This document shows, in pieces, positions 8,963 to 18,322 of a stretch of 39,300 nt of DNA (positions are counted from its first letter, which is position 1; each line of letters begins with the position of its first letter). The position numbers and the translations under genes were made by a program. This DNA is from Chthoniobacterales bacterium. GTDB taxonomy: Bacteria > Verrucomicrobiota > Verrucomicrobiia > Chthoniobacterales > Terrimicrobiaceae. Where the stretch lies: assembly GCA_014879575.1 (NCBI GenBank), contig JACSRU010000092.1, positions 1-39,300 of the forward strand, read 5' to 3'. The notes under the pieces are model-generated. The model was not told the origin of the DNA, did no database searches, and saw nothing but the letters and a program-made list of their open reading frames with translations.

Positions 8963-10048
8963 TCAGAGCAATTCCGCCGCCACGGCATCGGCCACAAGCT
9001 TGCCTTTGCGCGTAAGCTTCAGACGATCCGGCGAGGCCTCCAGGTAGCCGTTGGCTGTCAGGGCGGAGACCACTTTCGGATCAATTCCTTCCGGGGAGAT
9101 TCCCTGTTTTGTCCGAAGGCCAAAGGCCACGACCTCTGAAGCGCGCAGCCCGTCTGGCACGGATTCCTCGAAATCATGACGCGCCAGCCCCCCCTGAATC
9201 CGGCGAATGTATTCGGCTGTGTCCGCGATGTTCCTCCGACGGAGTCCGGCTTGGGTGCTGAAGGCACTGGGACCGAATCCCGCGTAGTCGGCGCCGTTCC
9301 AATACGCCAGGTTATGAAGACATTCCCGTCCGGGCTTCGCATGGTTGGAAATCTCGTATTGCTCGAACCCGGCAGCGGACAGCACATCCATGGTCACCTC
9401 AAAAAATTCCGCGTCTCTCGCCTCTTCCGGCACAAACTCTCCGCTGCGGAACCTCTCGAAATACTCTGTGTCCTCCTCGTAGGTGAGACAATACGCCGAG
9501 ATGTGATCGGGGGCGAGCTCCAGCGTGCGCAGCAGGGATTCCCTCCACAGGGCCACCGATTGACCTGGGACGCCGAAAATCAAGTCCAGGTTCACATTCC
9601 GGCACCCCGCTTCCCGGAGGATGTGATAGCTCCGCCGGGCCTGAGAGGCCGAATGGACCCTTCCCAGTGTCTTGAGAAGCGCGTCATCCCAGGACTGAAC
9701 CCCCATGCTCACCCGGTTCACTCCTCGCTCCAGAAGGGCGGCGGCCTTCTCCCGGGAGACGGTCGCGGGATTCATTTCGATCGTAAACTCCCTCAGCTCG
9801 GAAAAATCCAATCGCGCCCGCAGTCCGGAAATCAGAAAATCCAATTGGAGCGTTGAGAGTGCCGTCGGCGTCCCTCCACCGAAAAAGATGGTTTCCGGAC
9901 GGAGCCCCTCTCCGGATTGGTCGGCTTCCAAAAGAATGGCATCCAAAAACGCCTGCGTTTTATTGCGGTCACTCGCTTCCTTGTAAAAACTGCAGTATGG
10001 ACACACCTTGGGACAAAAAGGAATGTGGACATAAAGGTGGCGGACCAT
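8963..10048 (-). CDS. hemW: HemW-type radical SAM protein (heme chaperone)
   Basis: A 361-residue cytoplasmic radical SAM protein. The N-terminus YVHIPFCPKVCPYCSF holds the C-x3-C-x2-C cluster motif at Cys12, Cys16 and Cys19, and the SAM-binding FFGGGTPT follows near residue 60. Downstream motifs typical of HemW/HemN include NLDLIFGVPGQS and HISAYCLTYEE, and a winged-helix-like C-terminal domain ends the protein. Family knowledge: HemW proteins were long annotated as oxygen-independent coproporphyrinogen oxidases but act in heme insertion, and lack the extra N-terminal segment of HemN. Starting directly at the motif agrees with HemW. Its ATG is separated by only 3 bp from the divergent DUF362 gene start. 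Confidence 0.88.
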   Translation of the reverse strand: MVRHLYVHIPFCPKVCPYCSFYKEASDRNKTQAFLDAILLEADQSGEGLRPETIFFGGGTPTALSTLQLDFLISGLRARLDFSELREFTIEMNPATVSREKAAALLERGVNRVSMGVQSWDDALLKTLGRVHSASQARRSYHILREAGCRNVNLDLIFGVPGQSVALWRESLLRTLELAPDHISAYCLTYEEDTEYFERFRSGEFVPEEARDAEFFEVTMDVLSAAGFEQYEISNHAKPGRECLHNLAYWNGADYAGFGPSAFSTQAGLRRRNIADTAEYIRRIQGGLARHDFEESVPDGLRASEVVAFGLRTKQGISPEGIDPKVVSALTANGYLEASPDRLKLTRKGKLVADAVAAELL

Positions 10049-10051
10049 CGG

Positions 10052-11137
10052 ATGAGACTATTGCCAATATCGAAAACATGCAAATCGTGCGCGGGGGTGC
10101 TTGCCTTTGGTTTGCTGGCCGTCTGCGGCCACGCTGCGGAGGCACCCGCGAGAGCCCGGGTGTTCTACGCCTCCGACACCTCGGTTCTGGGGCCAGGCCG
10201 TCAGGTCAACGCGGCTGTTGTCCGGCGCATGGTTGACCAACTTCTCATCCACCTCACACAAAAGCCGACCATCGCCGAGGCCTGGGGAAGCCTTGTCACC
10301 AAAAAGGATCGCATCGGCATCAAGGTGGCGGCATCGGGCGGACCGCTCAGCGGGACGCACCCGGAGGTCGTGGAGGCCATCGTCGCCGGTCTGGCCGAAG
10401 CCGGGATCTCCCCGGAGCAAATCATTGTCTGGGACCGAAATCTCGGGGATCTGCTCGCCGCCGGCTACCGAAAGAACGCGTTGCACTACCAACTCCGCTG
10501 GGTGGATCCGGTCAAGGGCTACGACCGCAAGGCCCAGGTCAGCGCCCCGGTCCTCGGAAAACTGATCTGGGGTGACAGCGGCTTCGGAAGCAAAACCGGA
10601 AGCCGCATCGTGGATGTCCTCGGTTCCGGCGAGCAACTCAGCAGCGCAAGTTATTATTCAAACATCCTCAGCAAGGAGGTCATAAAAATCATCAATGTCC
10701 CCTCCCTGACCGACAGCTACCTCACGGGAGTCAACGGAGCCCTTGCGAACATGGTCCTTCCCAATCTGGACAACTGGCGGCGGTTTACGAAAGCCCCCTC
10801 CTACGGCGACCCCTACCTGGCGGAAATCTATGCCGACGCAATCATCCGCGACAAGGTGGTCGTGACCCTGCTGGATGCGCTCGTCCTCCAGTATGCCGGT
10901 GGCCCCGCCGCAAATCCGGGGTTTCTGCTCGACCATTTCACCCTGTATGCCAGCCGCGATCCCGTGGCCCTGGACGCCCTGTCGGCGCGCCTTCTCGATG
11001 AAGCCCGGGGGCCGTCAAAACTTCCGCCCCTTGCCTCCATGACGTCCTGGCTCGACAGCGCGCGCGCCATTGGTTTGGGAAATCCCGCAGAATCCCACCT
11101 CGATCTGATCCGGGTCGGGGATGCCGGCGTGCGCTGA
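10052..11137 (+). CDS. Secreted DUF362-domain protein
   Basis: A 361-residue protein with a signal peptide: a basic N-terminus then VLAFGLLAVCGHAAEA, with likely cleavage after the AEA region near residue 30. The mature part matches the DUF362 pattern: VRRMVDQLL, KKDRIGIKVAASGGPLSGTHPEVVEAIVAGL, IIVWDRN, then KEVIKIINVPSLTD and a final segment with ASRDPVALDALSA. The function of DUF362 is not established; some members sit in ferredoxin-fold contexts, but no cysteine clusters are present here. The ORF is open back to 9917, which would put 45 extra residues antisense to hemW. The ATG at 10052 precedes a good signal peptide and is preferred. Ends are convergent with the next minus-strand gene, 6 bp apart. 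Confidence 0.8.
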   Translation: MRLLPISKTCKSCAGVLAFGLLAVCGHAAEAPARARVFYASDTSVLGPGRQVNAAVVRRMVDQLLIHLTQKPTIAEAWGSLVTKKDRIGIKVAASGGPLSGTHPEVVEAIVAGLAEAGISPEQIIVWDRNLGDLLAAGYRKNALHYQLRWVDPVKGYDRKAQVSAPVLGKLIWGDSGFGSKTGSRIVDVLGSGEQLSSASYYSNILSKEVIKIINVPSLTDSYLTGVNGALANMVLPNLDNWRRFTKAPSYGDPYLAEIYADAIIRDKVVVTLLDALVLQYAGGPAANPGFLLDHFTLYASRDPVALDALSARLLDEARGPSKLPPLASMTSWLDSARAIGLGNPAESHLDLIRVGDAGVR

Positions 11138-11143
11138 AAAGTT

Positions 11144-11521
11144 CTACTCCGGCTTGACGATTTCAATCTGCGCGGGCGAGCTCACCTCGATTTGCAACCG
11201 CTCATTCTGGTAGAGCGTCAGCACCCCACTGACCCGCAGTTTCTGGGTTTTGTAGAGGTCGAACCCTTCCGGAAACGCACCGTGGTTTTTCTTGAAGATC
11301 ACTGCCGCAAAGCCCTGTTTCTTCGGGAATCCCAGATTGATAAACGCAATGCTTTTGGTCGGGGTGGCACCGATCTCCGTGACCAGCCCCTCGACCACGA
11401 CCTCCTGGCCGACGTGGGCCTTCAATTGATCCAGATCCGTGGCTTCGAGCACCTTCGGCTCTTCGCAAATTGCCACCAACACGCAAGCCAGCGCACAAAC
11501 CCAAGCCGCGAAAATTTTCAT
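11144..11521 (-). CDS. Small secreted OB-fold-like protein
   Basis: 125 residues from the ATG at 11521. The N-terminus is a signal peptide (KIFAAWVCALACVLVAICEEP). The rest looks like a small nucleic-acid-type OB fold: a start of VGQEVVVEGLVTEIG, then KSIAFINLGFPKKQGFAAVIFKK, and LRVSGVLTLYQNERLQIEV at the end, resembling the tRNA_anti-like or DUF4131-type beta barrels seen in periplasmic proteins. Ligand and role unknown. An in-frame start at 11575 would add 18 residues before the signal peptide and is less likely. Confidence 0.65.
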   Translation of the reverse strand: MKIFAAWVCALACVLVAICEEPKVLEATDLDQLKAHVGQEVVVEGLVTEIGATPTKSIAFINLGFPKKQGFAAVIFKKNHGAFPEGFDLYKTQKLRVSGVLTLYQNERLQIEVSSPAQIEIVKPE

Positions 11522-11650
11522 CCAATCACCCTGCCGGATCCCCGCCTGCCGTTCCAGAGAATTCCGCCTGGCCAAAGAGAAGTCGCCGACGGTTGTTTCC
11601 GCGTACCATTTCCTGACCGGCGGATACGTTCAAAAGGAAGGTCGCGCAAC

Positions 11651-11759
11651 GCGCATCTCCGTTTTGTGCAACCAAAGGGGTGTGGGCATCCTGCCCGCTC
11701 CTTCTGTTCACGGGCGAATGCCCGCCAATTTTCCTTTTTTGCACAAAATGGAGATGCGC
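11651..11759. repeat. MITE-like foldback element with 21-bp terminal inverted repeats
   Basis: The left arm 11651-11671 and right arm 11739-11759 are reverse complements at 20 of 21 positions by manual comparison (one C/T difference). The arms begin GCGCATCTCC and end GGAGATGCGC. Inside is a second nested inverted repeat: GTGGGCAT and ATGCCCGC as outer part, TGCCCG and CGGGC as inner part, enclosing a short loop. The whole 109 bp can fold into one long hairpin on either strand. No transposase gene is present and no clear target-site duplication is visible. It could be a miniature transposable element or a REP-like palindromic unit. Confidence 0.7.
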
Positions 11760-11788
11760 CCGGTCATGCAACACCACGCAACAAATGC

Positions 11789-11816
11789 TTGCCGATTTTT
11801 TTGTGTTGTCTATGAT
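11789..11816 (+). promoter_or_regulatory. Putative sigma70-type promoter of the LacI-family gene
   Basis: TTGCCG at 11789-11794 and TATGAT at 11811-11816, with 16 bp between them, match -35 (4 of 6) and -10 (5 of 6) consensus. They lie 28 bp before the regulator ATG. The match is plausible but not unique in AT-rich DNA. Confidence 0.4.
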
Positions 11817-11844
11817 TTTTGTCAATTCCAGCAGCGGTATCTCT

Positions 11845-12954
11845 ATGAAGCTTCAAAAGATCTCCCTCGATCACATTGCCAAGCTGGCTGGCGTGCATAA
11901 GGCAACGGTTTCCAGGGCACTGCGCAATCATCCGACCATCCCTCTCCATACGCGGGAGAGAATTCATGAAATTGCCCGGCGCGAGGGTTACCGTCCGAAC
12001 CCGCTGGTGGCCATGTATCAGGCGCAGGCACGCTCCAACCGTCCGACGACCATGCAGTCCGCGCTGGCCTGGCTCAATGACTACCCGAATCCCACCTGTT
12101 GGCAGGAATTCCCCTGGTTGCGTGGATATTTAAACGGGGCGAGGCAACGTTGCGAGGAACGTGGGTTTCGGCTCGAAGAGATTCCGATTGGAGGGAATGC
12201 CAACTCGAGCGGCGTCGAGGTCGGTCGGGTCTCCGAAGTTCTCAAGCAAAAGGGAATTTTCGGGGCGATTCTTCCCCTGATGCTTCACCAGCAATTTCTG
12301 CTCGAAGAGTGGTCGAACTGCGTGATCGCCCTGATCGGCAGTGGCAACCTGAGTGAGTCCGGCTCTTCGCCCGTCATGGCTTCGCGGTTCTATCCGCAGG
12401 GCTTTCCCATTGCCGATCGGGATTTTTACTACAATCTTCGGCTGGCATTTCAGACGGTGATCCAGCGGGGGTATACGCGCGTCGGATTTATTTACAGCCG
12501 CTATCTCGACCGGGAATCCGAGGGGCGTTCGCAGGCCGCATTTCTCGTCGAACAATCCCATCTCCCCGAGGCGCAACGCGTCCCGATCCTGTTCCTGGAA
12601 CGCTTTAAGGAGGGGCGTCCGGCCGCTTTTGACCGCTGGCTGGACACCTACAAGCCGGATGCGATTCTTTCGATCAATCCGGTCGTTCGCGAGTGGGTGC
12701 AGGATTCCGGACGCTCGGTTCCGGAGGAATGCGGGCTCGTGAACCTGAATGTTGTGGACGACGTGGAAAACTGGAGCGGCATCCGTGAAAACCACGAATT
12801 GATCGGCGCGGCATCGGTGGATCTCCTGATCGGACAACTCAGTCGCAACGAAATCGGCGTTCCCCGGCATCCGCGCAAAATTCTTATTCCCGGCAAATGG
12901 CATGAGGGGGGAACACTCCGCAGTCAGTCCTCGTTTGCCACCGAACGACGTTGA
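11845..12954 (+). CDS. LacI-family transcriptional regulator
   Basis: A 369-residue regulator. The N-terminal LacI helix-turn-helix covers about 1-50: [21 protein letters not shown], then the hinge-like [21 protein letters not shown] periplasmic-binding-protein-like effector domain follows (about 60-345), with the late motif [15 protein letters not shown]. The segment after the HTH ([10 protein letters not shown]) is of the variant type common in Verrucomicrobiota rather than the classical LacI hinge. The start at 11845 is chosen because the HTH begins directly there; upstream codons to 11680 run through the foldback. Its stop overlaps the TTG start of the ABC ATPase gene, so it is probably the first gene of the efflux operon and may regulate that operon and itself. 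The effector is unknown. Confidence 0.85.
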   Translation: MKLQKISLDHIAKLAGVHKATVSRALRNHPTIPLHTRERIHEIARREGYRPNPLVAMYQAQARSNRPTTMQSALAWLNDYPNPTCWQEFPWLRGYLNGARQRCEERGFRLEEIPIGGNANSSGVEVGRVSEVLKQKGIFGAILPLMLHQQFLLEEWSNCVIALIGSGNLSESGSSPVMASRFYPQGFPIADRDFYYNLRLAFQTVIQRGYTRVGFIYSRYLDRESEGRSQAAFLVEQSHLPEAQRVPILFLERFKEGRPAAFDRWLDTYKPDAILSINPVVREWVQDSGRSVPEECGLVNLNVVDDVENWSGIRENHELIGAASVDLLIGQLSRNEIGVPRHPRKILIPGKWHEGGTLRSQSSFATERR

Positions 12955-13682
12955 GCGGATCTCAAGATGCTCTCTGCGGCGAACCGCTCTTTGTGGGACG
13001 CGGACTGACCAAGGTTTACACCAGCGGGGAAGTCGAAGTGCGGGCCCTGGATGGCGTGGATCTGGATCTTCATGTGGGGGAGTTGATCGTGCTCCTCGGG
13101 GCGTCCGGCAGCGGAAAATCCACGCTCCTCAATAATCTGGGAGGGCTGGACGTGCCGAGTTCCGGCACGCTCCGCTACCGGGGGCGCGACCTGACCGGTG
13201 CCGACGAAAAAACCCTGACCGCCTTTCGCCGCGATGCCGTGGGGTTTGTGTTTCAGTTTTACAATCTCATTCCCAGCCTCACCGCGCGGGAAAATGTCGC
13301 GCTCATCACGGAAATCTCTCCCGATCCCATGCCCCCGGAAGAAGCGCTCCGCCTCGTGGATCTCGGGGATCGCATGGACCACTTCCCGTCGCAGATGTCC
13401 GGTGGCCAGCAGCAACGCGTGGCCATCGCGCGCGCGATCGCCAAGCGTCCGGAGGTGTTGCTCTGCGACGAGCCCACCGGTGCGCTCGACGTGAAAACCG
13501 GCATCACCGTGCTGGAGGCGATCGAAAAGGTCAATCGCGACCTTGGCACTCTTACCGTCATTATCACCCACAACGCGGTGATGGCCGAGATGGCGGATCG
13601 GGTCATACATCTCTCCGACGGGAAAATTTCGAAAATCGAGCGCAATTCCACCCGCCGCCCGGTGCGCTCGCTGGAATGGTGA
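12951..13682 (+). CDS. ABC transporter ATP-binding protein (MacB/LolD type)
   Basis: A 243-residue cytoplasmic ATPase. It has Walker [10 protein letters not shown], a Q-loop in [18 protein letters not shown], signature [15 protein letters not shown], Walker [13 protein letters not shown] and an H-loop in [14 protein letters not shown]. The EPTGALD and [10 protein letters not shown] wording is characteristic of the MacB/LolD/FtsE group, which power mechanotransmission or efflux rather than substrate import. The start is a TTG at 12951 that overlaps the preceding stop as TTGA, suggesting translational coupling. A later internal start near the beginning of the ATPase fold cannot be excluded. Confidence 0.9.
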   Translation: MSGSQDALCGEPLFVGRGLTKVYTSGEVEVRALDGVDLDLHVGELIVLLGASGSGKSTLLNNLGGLDVPSSGTLRYRGRDLTGADEKTLTAFRRDAVGFVFQFYNLIPSLTARENVALITEISPDPMPPEEALRLVDLGDRMDHFPSQMSGGQQQRVAIARAIAKRPEVLLCDEPTGALDVKTGITVLEAIEKVNRDLGTLTVIITHNAVMAEMADRVIHLSDGKISKIERNSTRRPVRSLEW

Positions 13683-16045
13683 TGAGGGCGCTCGATCTCA
13701 AGCTGATCCGCGACGTCGGAAAGATGAAGGGACAAATGCTGGCCGTGGGGCTCGTCATGGCCTGTGGCCTGGCCATGATGATCATGGCGCGCAGCCTCAT
13801 CCTTTCGCTGGAGGTGACCCGGACGGAATACTACGAGCACCACCGGTTCGCGGATGTGTTTTGTGATCTCAAACGTGCGCCGAATGCGCTGCGCGACCGG
13901 CTGGCGGAGATTCCCGGTGTCGCCGCTGTGGAAACCCGCGTGATGGGCTCGCTTCGCATGGACCTCCCGGGCCAGTCCGAACCCGCCGATGGCACGATCC
14001 TTTCCATTCCGGAGGACCGGCCCCTGCGATTGAATCTGCTGCACCTGCGGACGGGACGTTTCCCCGAGCCGGGCAAGGCGAACGAAGTCCTCCTGAGCGA
14101 GGCGTTCGCGACGGCGCATGGGTTTCGTCCGGGGGATACCCTCGATGTGATTCTTCGCGGAGGAAAAGTGCGCCTGCACATTGTGGGGATCGCGCTTTCT
14201 CCGGAATATGTCTTCGAGGCGCGCCCCGGCCAGGTGTTGCCCGACAACAAGCGTTTCGGCGTGTTTTGGATGAACGAACGCGATTTGGCCACGGCCTACG
14301 ACATGGATGGCGCCTTCAATAATGTCGTGGTGGATGTGGCGCCGGGGACAAGCACTAAGTCCGTGATGGCGGAACTGGACCGCCTGCTCGCCCCCTACGG
14401 CGGACTCATCGCCTACGACCGCCGCGACCATGGTTCCGCCAAGCAGCTCGATGACGAAATCGCCATCCTCAACGGCATGTCCATCGCCTTTCCCGTGGTC
14501 TTCCTCAGCATCGCGACATTCATGACAAGCGCCGTGCTTGCCCGGGTCATTCGCTTGCAGCGCGAGCAGATCGCGCAGATGAAAGCCTTCGGATATTCCC
14601 CGGCCCAGGTCGGGGGGCACTACCTGAAATTCGCCCTGGTTATCGTCGGCATCGGACTCTTCGTGGGCGGCATCGCCGGCATGAAACTGGGCGAAAACAT
14701 CGTGCGACTCTACCACAAATTTTTCCAGTTTCCCTCCCTGACCTTCCATGCGGACTTTGGAGCCATCGGGATGGCCTTTGCCGTGAGTTCCGCCGCTTCG
14801 ATGCTGGGCGTTCTCGGGGCCGTGCGGCAGGCGGTGAAGCTTCCGCCCGCAGAGGCCATGCGGCCGGAACCCCCGGCGGACTTCAAACCCTCGCTGCTCG
14901 AGCGTCTTGGCGTGCAAAACCTTTTCGGCCCCTCGATGCGCATGGCCTTGCGGAATCTCGAACGCAAACCCTGGCAGGCCTTCTTTACCGCACTGGGACT
15001 TGCCCTGGCCGTCGGCATTCCCATCGTACCCGGTGCCATGCGGGACGGCATCAACTTCCTTCTCGATTTTCAATGGACTCTTGCCCAGCGACAGGATGTG
15101 ACGGTGAGCCTCATCGAGCCTTCCTCGGCGGGTGCATTCAGCGATCTCCGACATCTGCCGGGGGTGATCCATGCCGAGCCCTTCCGCAGCGTGCCGGTTC
15201 GGTTGCGGTTCGGGCAGCGCAGTCACCGGCTTGCAGTGACCGGTGTGCCTGCGGGGACACTGCTCAATCGTGCGCTCGATGCCCACGGCAATCCTCTGCC
15301 GCTTCCTCCCGATGGACTGTTGATCTCCGGGAAACTTGCGGAAATGCTCGACGTGGAACCGGGCGACTCCCTTCGCATGGAAGTGCAGGAAGGCCGGCGG
15401 CCGCACTGCACCGTGGCCGTGCAGGGGTTGATCACCGACTACGCCGGACTGGCGGCCTATATGGACATCGAGGCTCTGCGGCGGCTCCTCCAGGAAGGGG
15501 CCTCGCTCAATGGGGCGCACCTCTCCGTGGATCGCAGCCGTTGGCAGGACTTTCTTGACAAGGTCAAGGAGGTGCCTCGCATTGGCGGCGTGAGCATCAC
15601 CGCCGCGTTGAAGGAGAGTTTTCGCAAAACCACCGCCGAGTCCATCAACCTCATCCAGGGCATCTATTTCCTGTTTTCCATCATCGTTTCCTTCGGGGTG
15701 GTTTACAACAGCGCGCGCATCGCGCTTTCCGAGAGGGGCCGTGACCTGGCGACTCTCCGTGTGGTCGGGTTCACAAACCGCGAAGTCGCGGGCGTGCTTA
15801 TCGGGGAATTGGCCATGCTCACGCTGGTGGCCATTCCCGCCGGACTGTGGATCGGCGGGCGTCTGGCGAACCTGATCGTTCAGTCCGCAAGCACGGAAAC
15901 CGTGCGCCTGCCATTGATCCTCACGCACCAGACCTATGCAACCGCCGTTTTGATTGTCCTTCTCTCTGCTGGCGTTTCGTTTTTCGTGGTCAGCCGGCGC
16001 ATCCGAAATCTCAACCTCCTCGAAGTGCTCAAAGCCAGAGAATGA
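13676..16045 (+). CDS. FtsX-family ABC transporter permease with two modules
   Basis: A 789-residue inner-membrane permease of the tandem FtsX type. The first helix is near 20-45 ([17 protein letters not shown]), followed by a periplasmic core of about 200 residues. A three-helix FtsX domain spans about 260-390, including [20 protein letters not shown] second N-terminal-type helix follows near 430 ([13 protein letters not shown]), then another periplasmic core, and a C-terminal FtsX domain from about 655 with the typical [15 protein letters not shown] segment. It pairs with the ATPase encoded just upstream. The start may be ATG 13676 or ATG 13682; the latter overlaps the ATPase stop as TGATG. 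Its substrate is not visible; family members export peptides, lipids, lipoproteins or antibiotics. Confidence 0.88.
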   Translation: MVMRALDLKLIRDVGKMKGQMLAVGLVMACGLAMMIMARSLILSLEVTRTEYYEHHRFADVFCDLKRAPNALRDRLAEIPGVAAVETRVMGSLRMDLPGQSEPADGTILSIPEDRPLRLNLLHLRTGRFPEPGKANEVLLSEAFATAHGFRPGDTLDVILRGGKVRLHIVGIALSPEYVFEARPGQVLPDNKRFGVFWMNERDLATAYDMDGAFNNVVVDVAPGTSTKSVMAELDRLLAPYGGLIAYDRRDHGSAKQLDDEIAILNGMSIAFPVVFLSIATFMTSAVLARVIRLQREQIAQMKAFGYSPAQVGGHYLKFALVIVGIGLFVGGIAGMKLGENIVRLYHKFFQFPSLTFHADFGAIGMAFAVSSAASMLGVLGAVRQAVKLPPAEAMRPEPPADFKPSLLERLGVQNLFGPSMRMALRNLERKPWQAFFTALGLALAVGIPIVPGAMRDGINFLLDFQWTLAQRQDVTVSLIEPSSAGAFSDLRHLPGVIHAEPFRSVPVRLRFGQRSHRLAVTGVPAGTLLNRALDAHGNPLPLPPDGLLISGKLAEMLDVEPGDSLRMEVQEGRRPHCTVAVQGLITDYAGLAAYMDIEALRRLLQEGASLNGAHLSVDRSRWQDFLDKVKEVPRIGGVSITAALKESFRKTTAESINLIQGIYFLFSIIVSFGVVYNSARIALSERGRDLATLRVVGFTNREVAGVLIGELAMLTLVAIPAGLWIGGRLANLIVQSASTETVRLPLILTHQTYATAVLIVLLSAGVSFFVVSRRIRNLNLLEVLKARE

Positions 16046-17265
16046 AAAAAACATCTGAAAATTCCGTCAAAACCCATGCGATTTGGCGCAAGGTTGGCTT
16101 CACGGCTCTGGGCCTTGGCCTTGCCGCATTTGTCATTTTCGGTCTCCTCCCCAAGCCGGTGAAAGTGGATGTGGCAGAAGTCTCCCGGGGGCCCCTTGCC
16201 GTCACGGTGATCGAGGAAGGCAAAACCCGAATTCGCCATCGCTACATTATTTCTCCGCCTGTGGCGGGTTCCCTCCGCCGGGTTCCGGTGCGCGCGGGAG
16301 ACCCCGTGAAAGCGGATGAGACCGTAGTCGCGATCCTTCAGGCCTCTCTGGCGAGCTTTCTTGACCCGCGGGCCCGGGCGCAGGCCGAAGCAGCGGTCCG
16401 CACCGCCGAAGCCGCACGCATGCAGCGCACCGAACAAATGCAGAGTGCCACGGTGGATCTGGATCTCGCCACCAAGGAACTCAAACGTTCGGAGCAACTC
16501 CGCAAGACCGGCGCCATTGCCCTGCAGGAGTTTGATTCCGCAACCAATCGGGTGGACAAATTGGAAAACGATCTCGATTCCTCGCGCTTCGCGCTCAAGA
16601 TGGCGGAGTTCGAACTCGAACAGGCCAGGGCCGCGCTCGTCCAGGCGACGAACAGCCCGTCCGACGCCGGTCTGCCGATCGAAATTCGCTCCCCCGTCAC
16701 GGGCTTTGTGCTCAACGTTTTTGAGGAAAGTGCCCGGACGGTCACGCCGGGTCTCCCGCTTCTGGAAGTGGGCGATCCGACCGACCTCGAGGCGGAAATC
16801 GAGTTGCTTTCCAGCGATGCGGTCAATGTCAAGCCAGGTGCCGTGGTTTCCATCGAGCAATGGGGCGGTGCCCACCCCCTCAAGGGTCGGGTGACATTGG
16901 TCGAGCCGGGCGCCTTCCTTAAAGTTTCCGCTCTCGGTGTGGAGGAGCAGCGTGTAAAAGTGCGCGTGGATTTCACGGATTTGCCTCCCGGGGTGCTGGG
17001 GGACCGTTTCCGGGTGGAGGCGCGCATCGTCACATGGGACGCAGGCGACGTCTTGCAGGTGCCAACGGGCGCACTCTTCCGGCGCGGGAACGACTGGATG
17101 GCTTTTGTTCTGGAGGGAGGACATGCCAGGCTGACGAAGGTGACGATTGACCATACCAATGGCGTTGCCGCCGAGGTGACAGGCGGACTTTCAGAGGGGC
17201 AAAAAGTGATCCTGCATCCTCCCGATACCGTTAGCGACGGCACCGCGGTGAGACGACGCCCCTGA
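16042..17265 (+). CDS. HlyD/MFP-type periplasmic adaptor
   Basis: A 407-residue membrane fusion protein that would link the permease to an outer-membrane channel. One membrane anchor lies at about 18-38 (VGFTALGLGLAAFVIFGLL). Then comes a barrel-sandwich (lipoyl-like) half with RHRYIISPPVAGSLRRV, a coiled-coil hairpin at about 110-205 rich in Ala/Glu/Gln, the second half with IEIRSPVTGFVLNVF, and beta-barrel and membrane-proximal domains. The ATG at 16042 overlaps the permease stop as ATGA, hence coupled translation. No outer-membrane factor gene is in the window. It completes a MacAB-like tripartite set. Confidence 0.88.
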   Translation: MKKTSENSVKTHAIWRKVGFTALGLGLAAFVIFGLLPKPVKVDVAEVSRGPLAVTVIEEGKTRIRHRYIISPPVAGSLRRVPVRAGDPVKADETVVAILQASLASFLDPRARAQAEAAVRTAEAARMQRTEQMQSATVDLDLATKELKRSEQLRKTGAIALQEFDSATNRVDKLENDLDSSRFALKMAEFELEQARAALVQATNSPSDAGLPIEIRSPVTGFVLNVFEESARTVTPGLPLLEVGDPTDLEAEIELLSSDAVNVKPGAVVSIEQWGGAHPLKGRVTLVEPGAFLKVSALGVEEQRVKVRVDFTDLPPGVLGDRFRVEARIVTWDAGDVLQVPTGALFRRGNDWMAFVLEGGHARLTKVTIDHTNGVAAEVTGGLSEGQKVILHPPDTVSDGTAVRRRP

Positions 17266-17282
17266 ACTTCCCATGCGGTTTG

Positions 17283-17304
17283 ACGGGCACTCGGGCCGTT
17301 TTTT
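17283..17304 (+). terminator. Possible weak rho-independent terminator after the efflux operon
   Basis: ACGG at 17283-17286 can pair with CCGT at 17296-17299 around an imperfect G/C-rich interior, followed by a run of six T. The stem is short. The position, just after the adaptor stop and before the convergent AEC gene end, fits a terminator. Confidence 0.35.
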
Positions 17305-17305
17305 C

Positions 17306-18259
17306 TTATTCCGTCCACCCGATGAGACGCAGACCAAACGAGAGCCAAAAGGGAATTGTGACGAGCCCAACAAGGGACGTCGCCAGCACCACCCGCAAGG
17401 CGGTCGGTATGTCTCCGTCGTAGATTTTTGTGAGCACGATGGAAAAGACCGCGCTGGGCATTGCGGCCTGAACAACCAGCACGGCGCGAAGGGCCGGATC
17501 CAAGGGAAGGAACCAGGCGGCGAACAGCAAAAAAACGGGAAAGATTCCCAGGCGAATAAACAACCCGAGCAGCGTCACCGGCCATCCGCCACGCAGAACA
17601 CGCGGCGCCGCATGATCCGCAAGAAGAGCGCCGGTCAGCAGCAACCCCAGGGGAACGGCACATAGCCCCAGCATGTGCCATGCGGTGTCCACGGTTGGGG
17701 GAATCCACCGCCCGGCCCCCAGAAAATTGAGGAGGATTCCGGCAAGCACGGAGAGAATCGGCGGATTCCACAGGGGTGCCCACCACCGCCGGGCGGCCAG
17801 ATGCCCGGACAGGGTTGTCACCGCAACACTCCAAAGTGCCACCTCGACGCCGAGATTGAAGGCAAAAAGCACGCCCACCACATCCCGGTCAAAAAGCGCC
17901 TGACACAACGGCAGCGGAATATAACCGTAATTCTGAATCGCTGTTGTGAAGGCGAAGGTGCGGCGCGTCGTCTTGTCCCCGATAAAAAGCCGCCCGGCCA
18001 AAAACGAAACTCCAAGCCCGGCGACGACGGCGACAAATCCCAACAGCGGGGGAAAGACCAGATTGGCCGGACGGGTGAGAGCCTCGTTCCCCACGATGAC
18101 ATCCAGTGCCAGGCAGGGCACAAAAACTTTGATCAGGACGCCGAGAAGTGATTGATCCGCCTCCGCGCTTAAAACCCTCGTCCGCCGCAGCACGTAACCC
18201 ACACCGATGACGAGAAACACCGGCAAAACAATTTGAAGAAGGCGAAAAAATTCGATCAT
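17306..18259 (-). CDS. AEC-family transporter (auxin efflux carrier-like permease)
   Basis: A 317-residue polytopic protein of about ten helices in the pattern of the AEC (bile/arsenite/riboflavin transporter superfamily) permeases. It starts with FRLLQIVLPVFLVIGVGYVL, includes LGVLIKVFVPCLALDVIV and AFTTAIQNYGYIPLPLCQALF, and ends with VLVVQAAMPSAVFSIVLTKIYDGD and LATSLVGLVTIPFWL. Members export small organic or amino acids such as malate. The substrate cannot be assigned. It lies downstream of the SpmA/B-like gene by 63 bp on the same strand and may be cotranscribed. Confidence 0.82.
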   Translation of the reverse strand: MIEFFRLLQIVLPVFLVIGVGYVLRRTRVLSAEADQSLLGVLIKVFVPCLALDVIVGNEALTRPANLVFPPLLGFVAVVAGLGVSFLAGRLFIGDKTTRRTFAFTTAIQNYGYIPLPLCQALFDRDVVGVLFAFNLGVEVALWSVAVTTLSGHLAARRWWAPLWNPPILSVLAGILLNFLGAGRWIPPTVDTAWHMLGLCAVPLGLLLTGALLADHAAPRVLRGGWPVTLLGLFIRLGIFPVFLLFAAWFLPLDPALRAVLVVQAAMPSAVFSIVLTKIYDGDIPTALRVVLATSLVGLVTIPFWLSFGLRLIGWTE

Positions 18260-18322
18260 GATCCGCGAGAAGCCCGCGCTCCGTTCGTGAAGTCATTGTC
18301 AGGTGCGGACGCACTCACCAAA

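Larger units (their letters stand above)
11522..11844. other. 323-bp intergenic region upstream of the LacI-family gene
   Basis: No credible gene. It holds a long foldback (11651-11759) and a sigma70-like promoter for the regulator (11789-11816). The short ORFs here are disrupted by the foldback and show no domain. The part before 11650 shows nothing I recognise. Confidence 0.6.

Noticed and set aside
13259-16054. 931-codon minus-strand open frame opposite the ABC transporter genes
   Set aside because: Antisense to the ATPase and permease; the translation shows no domain and has shadow-like composition.
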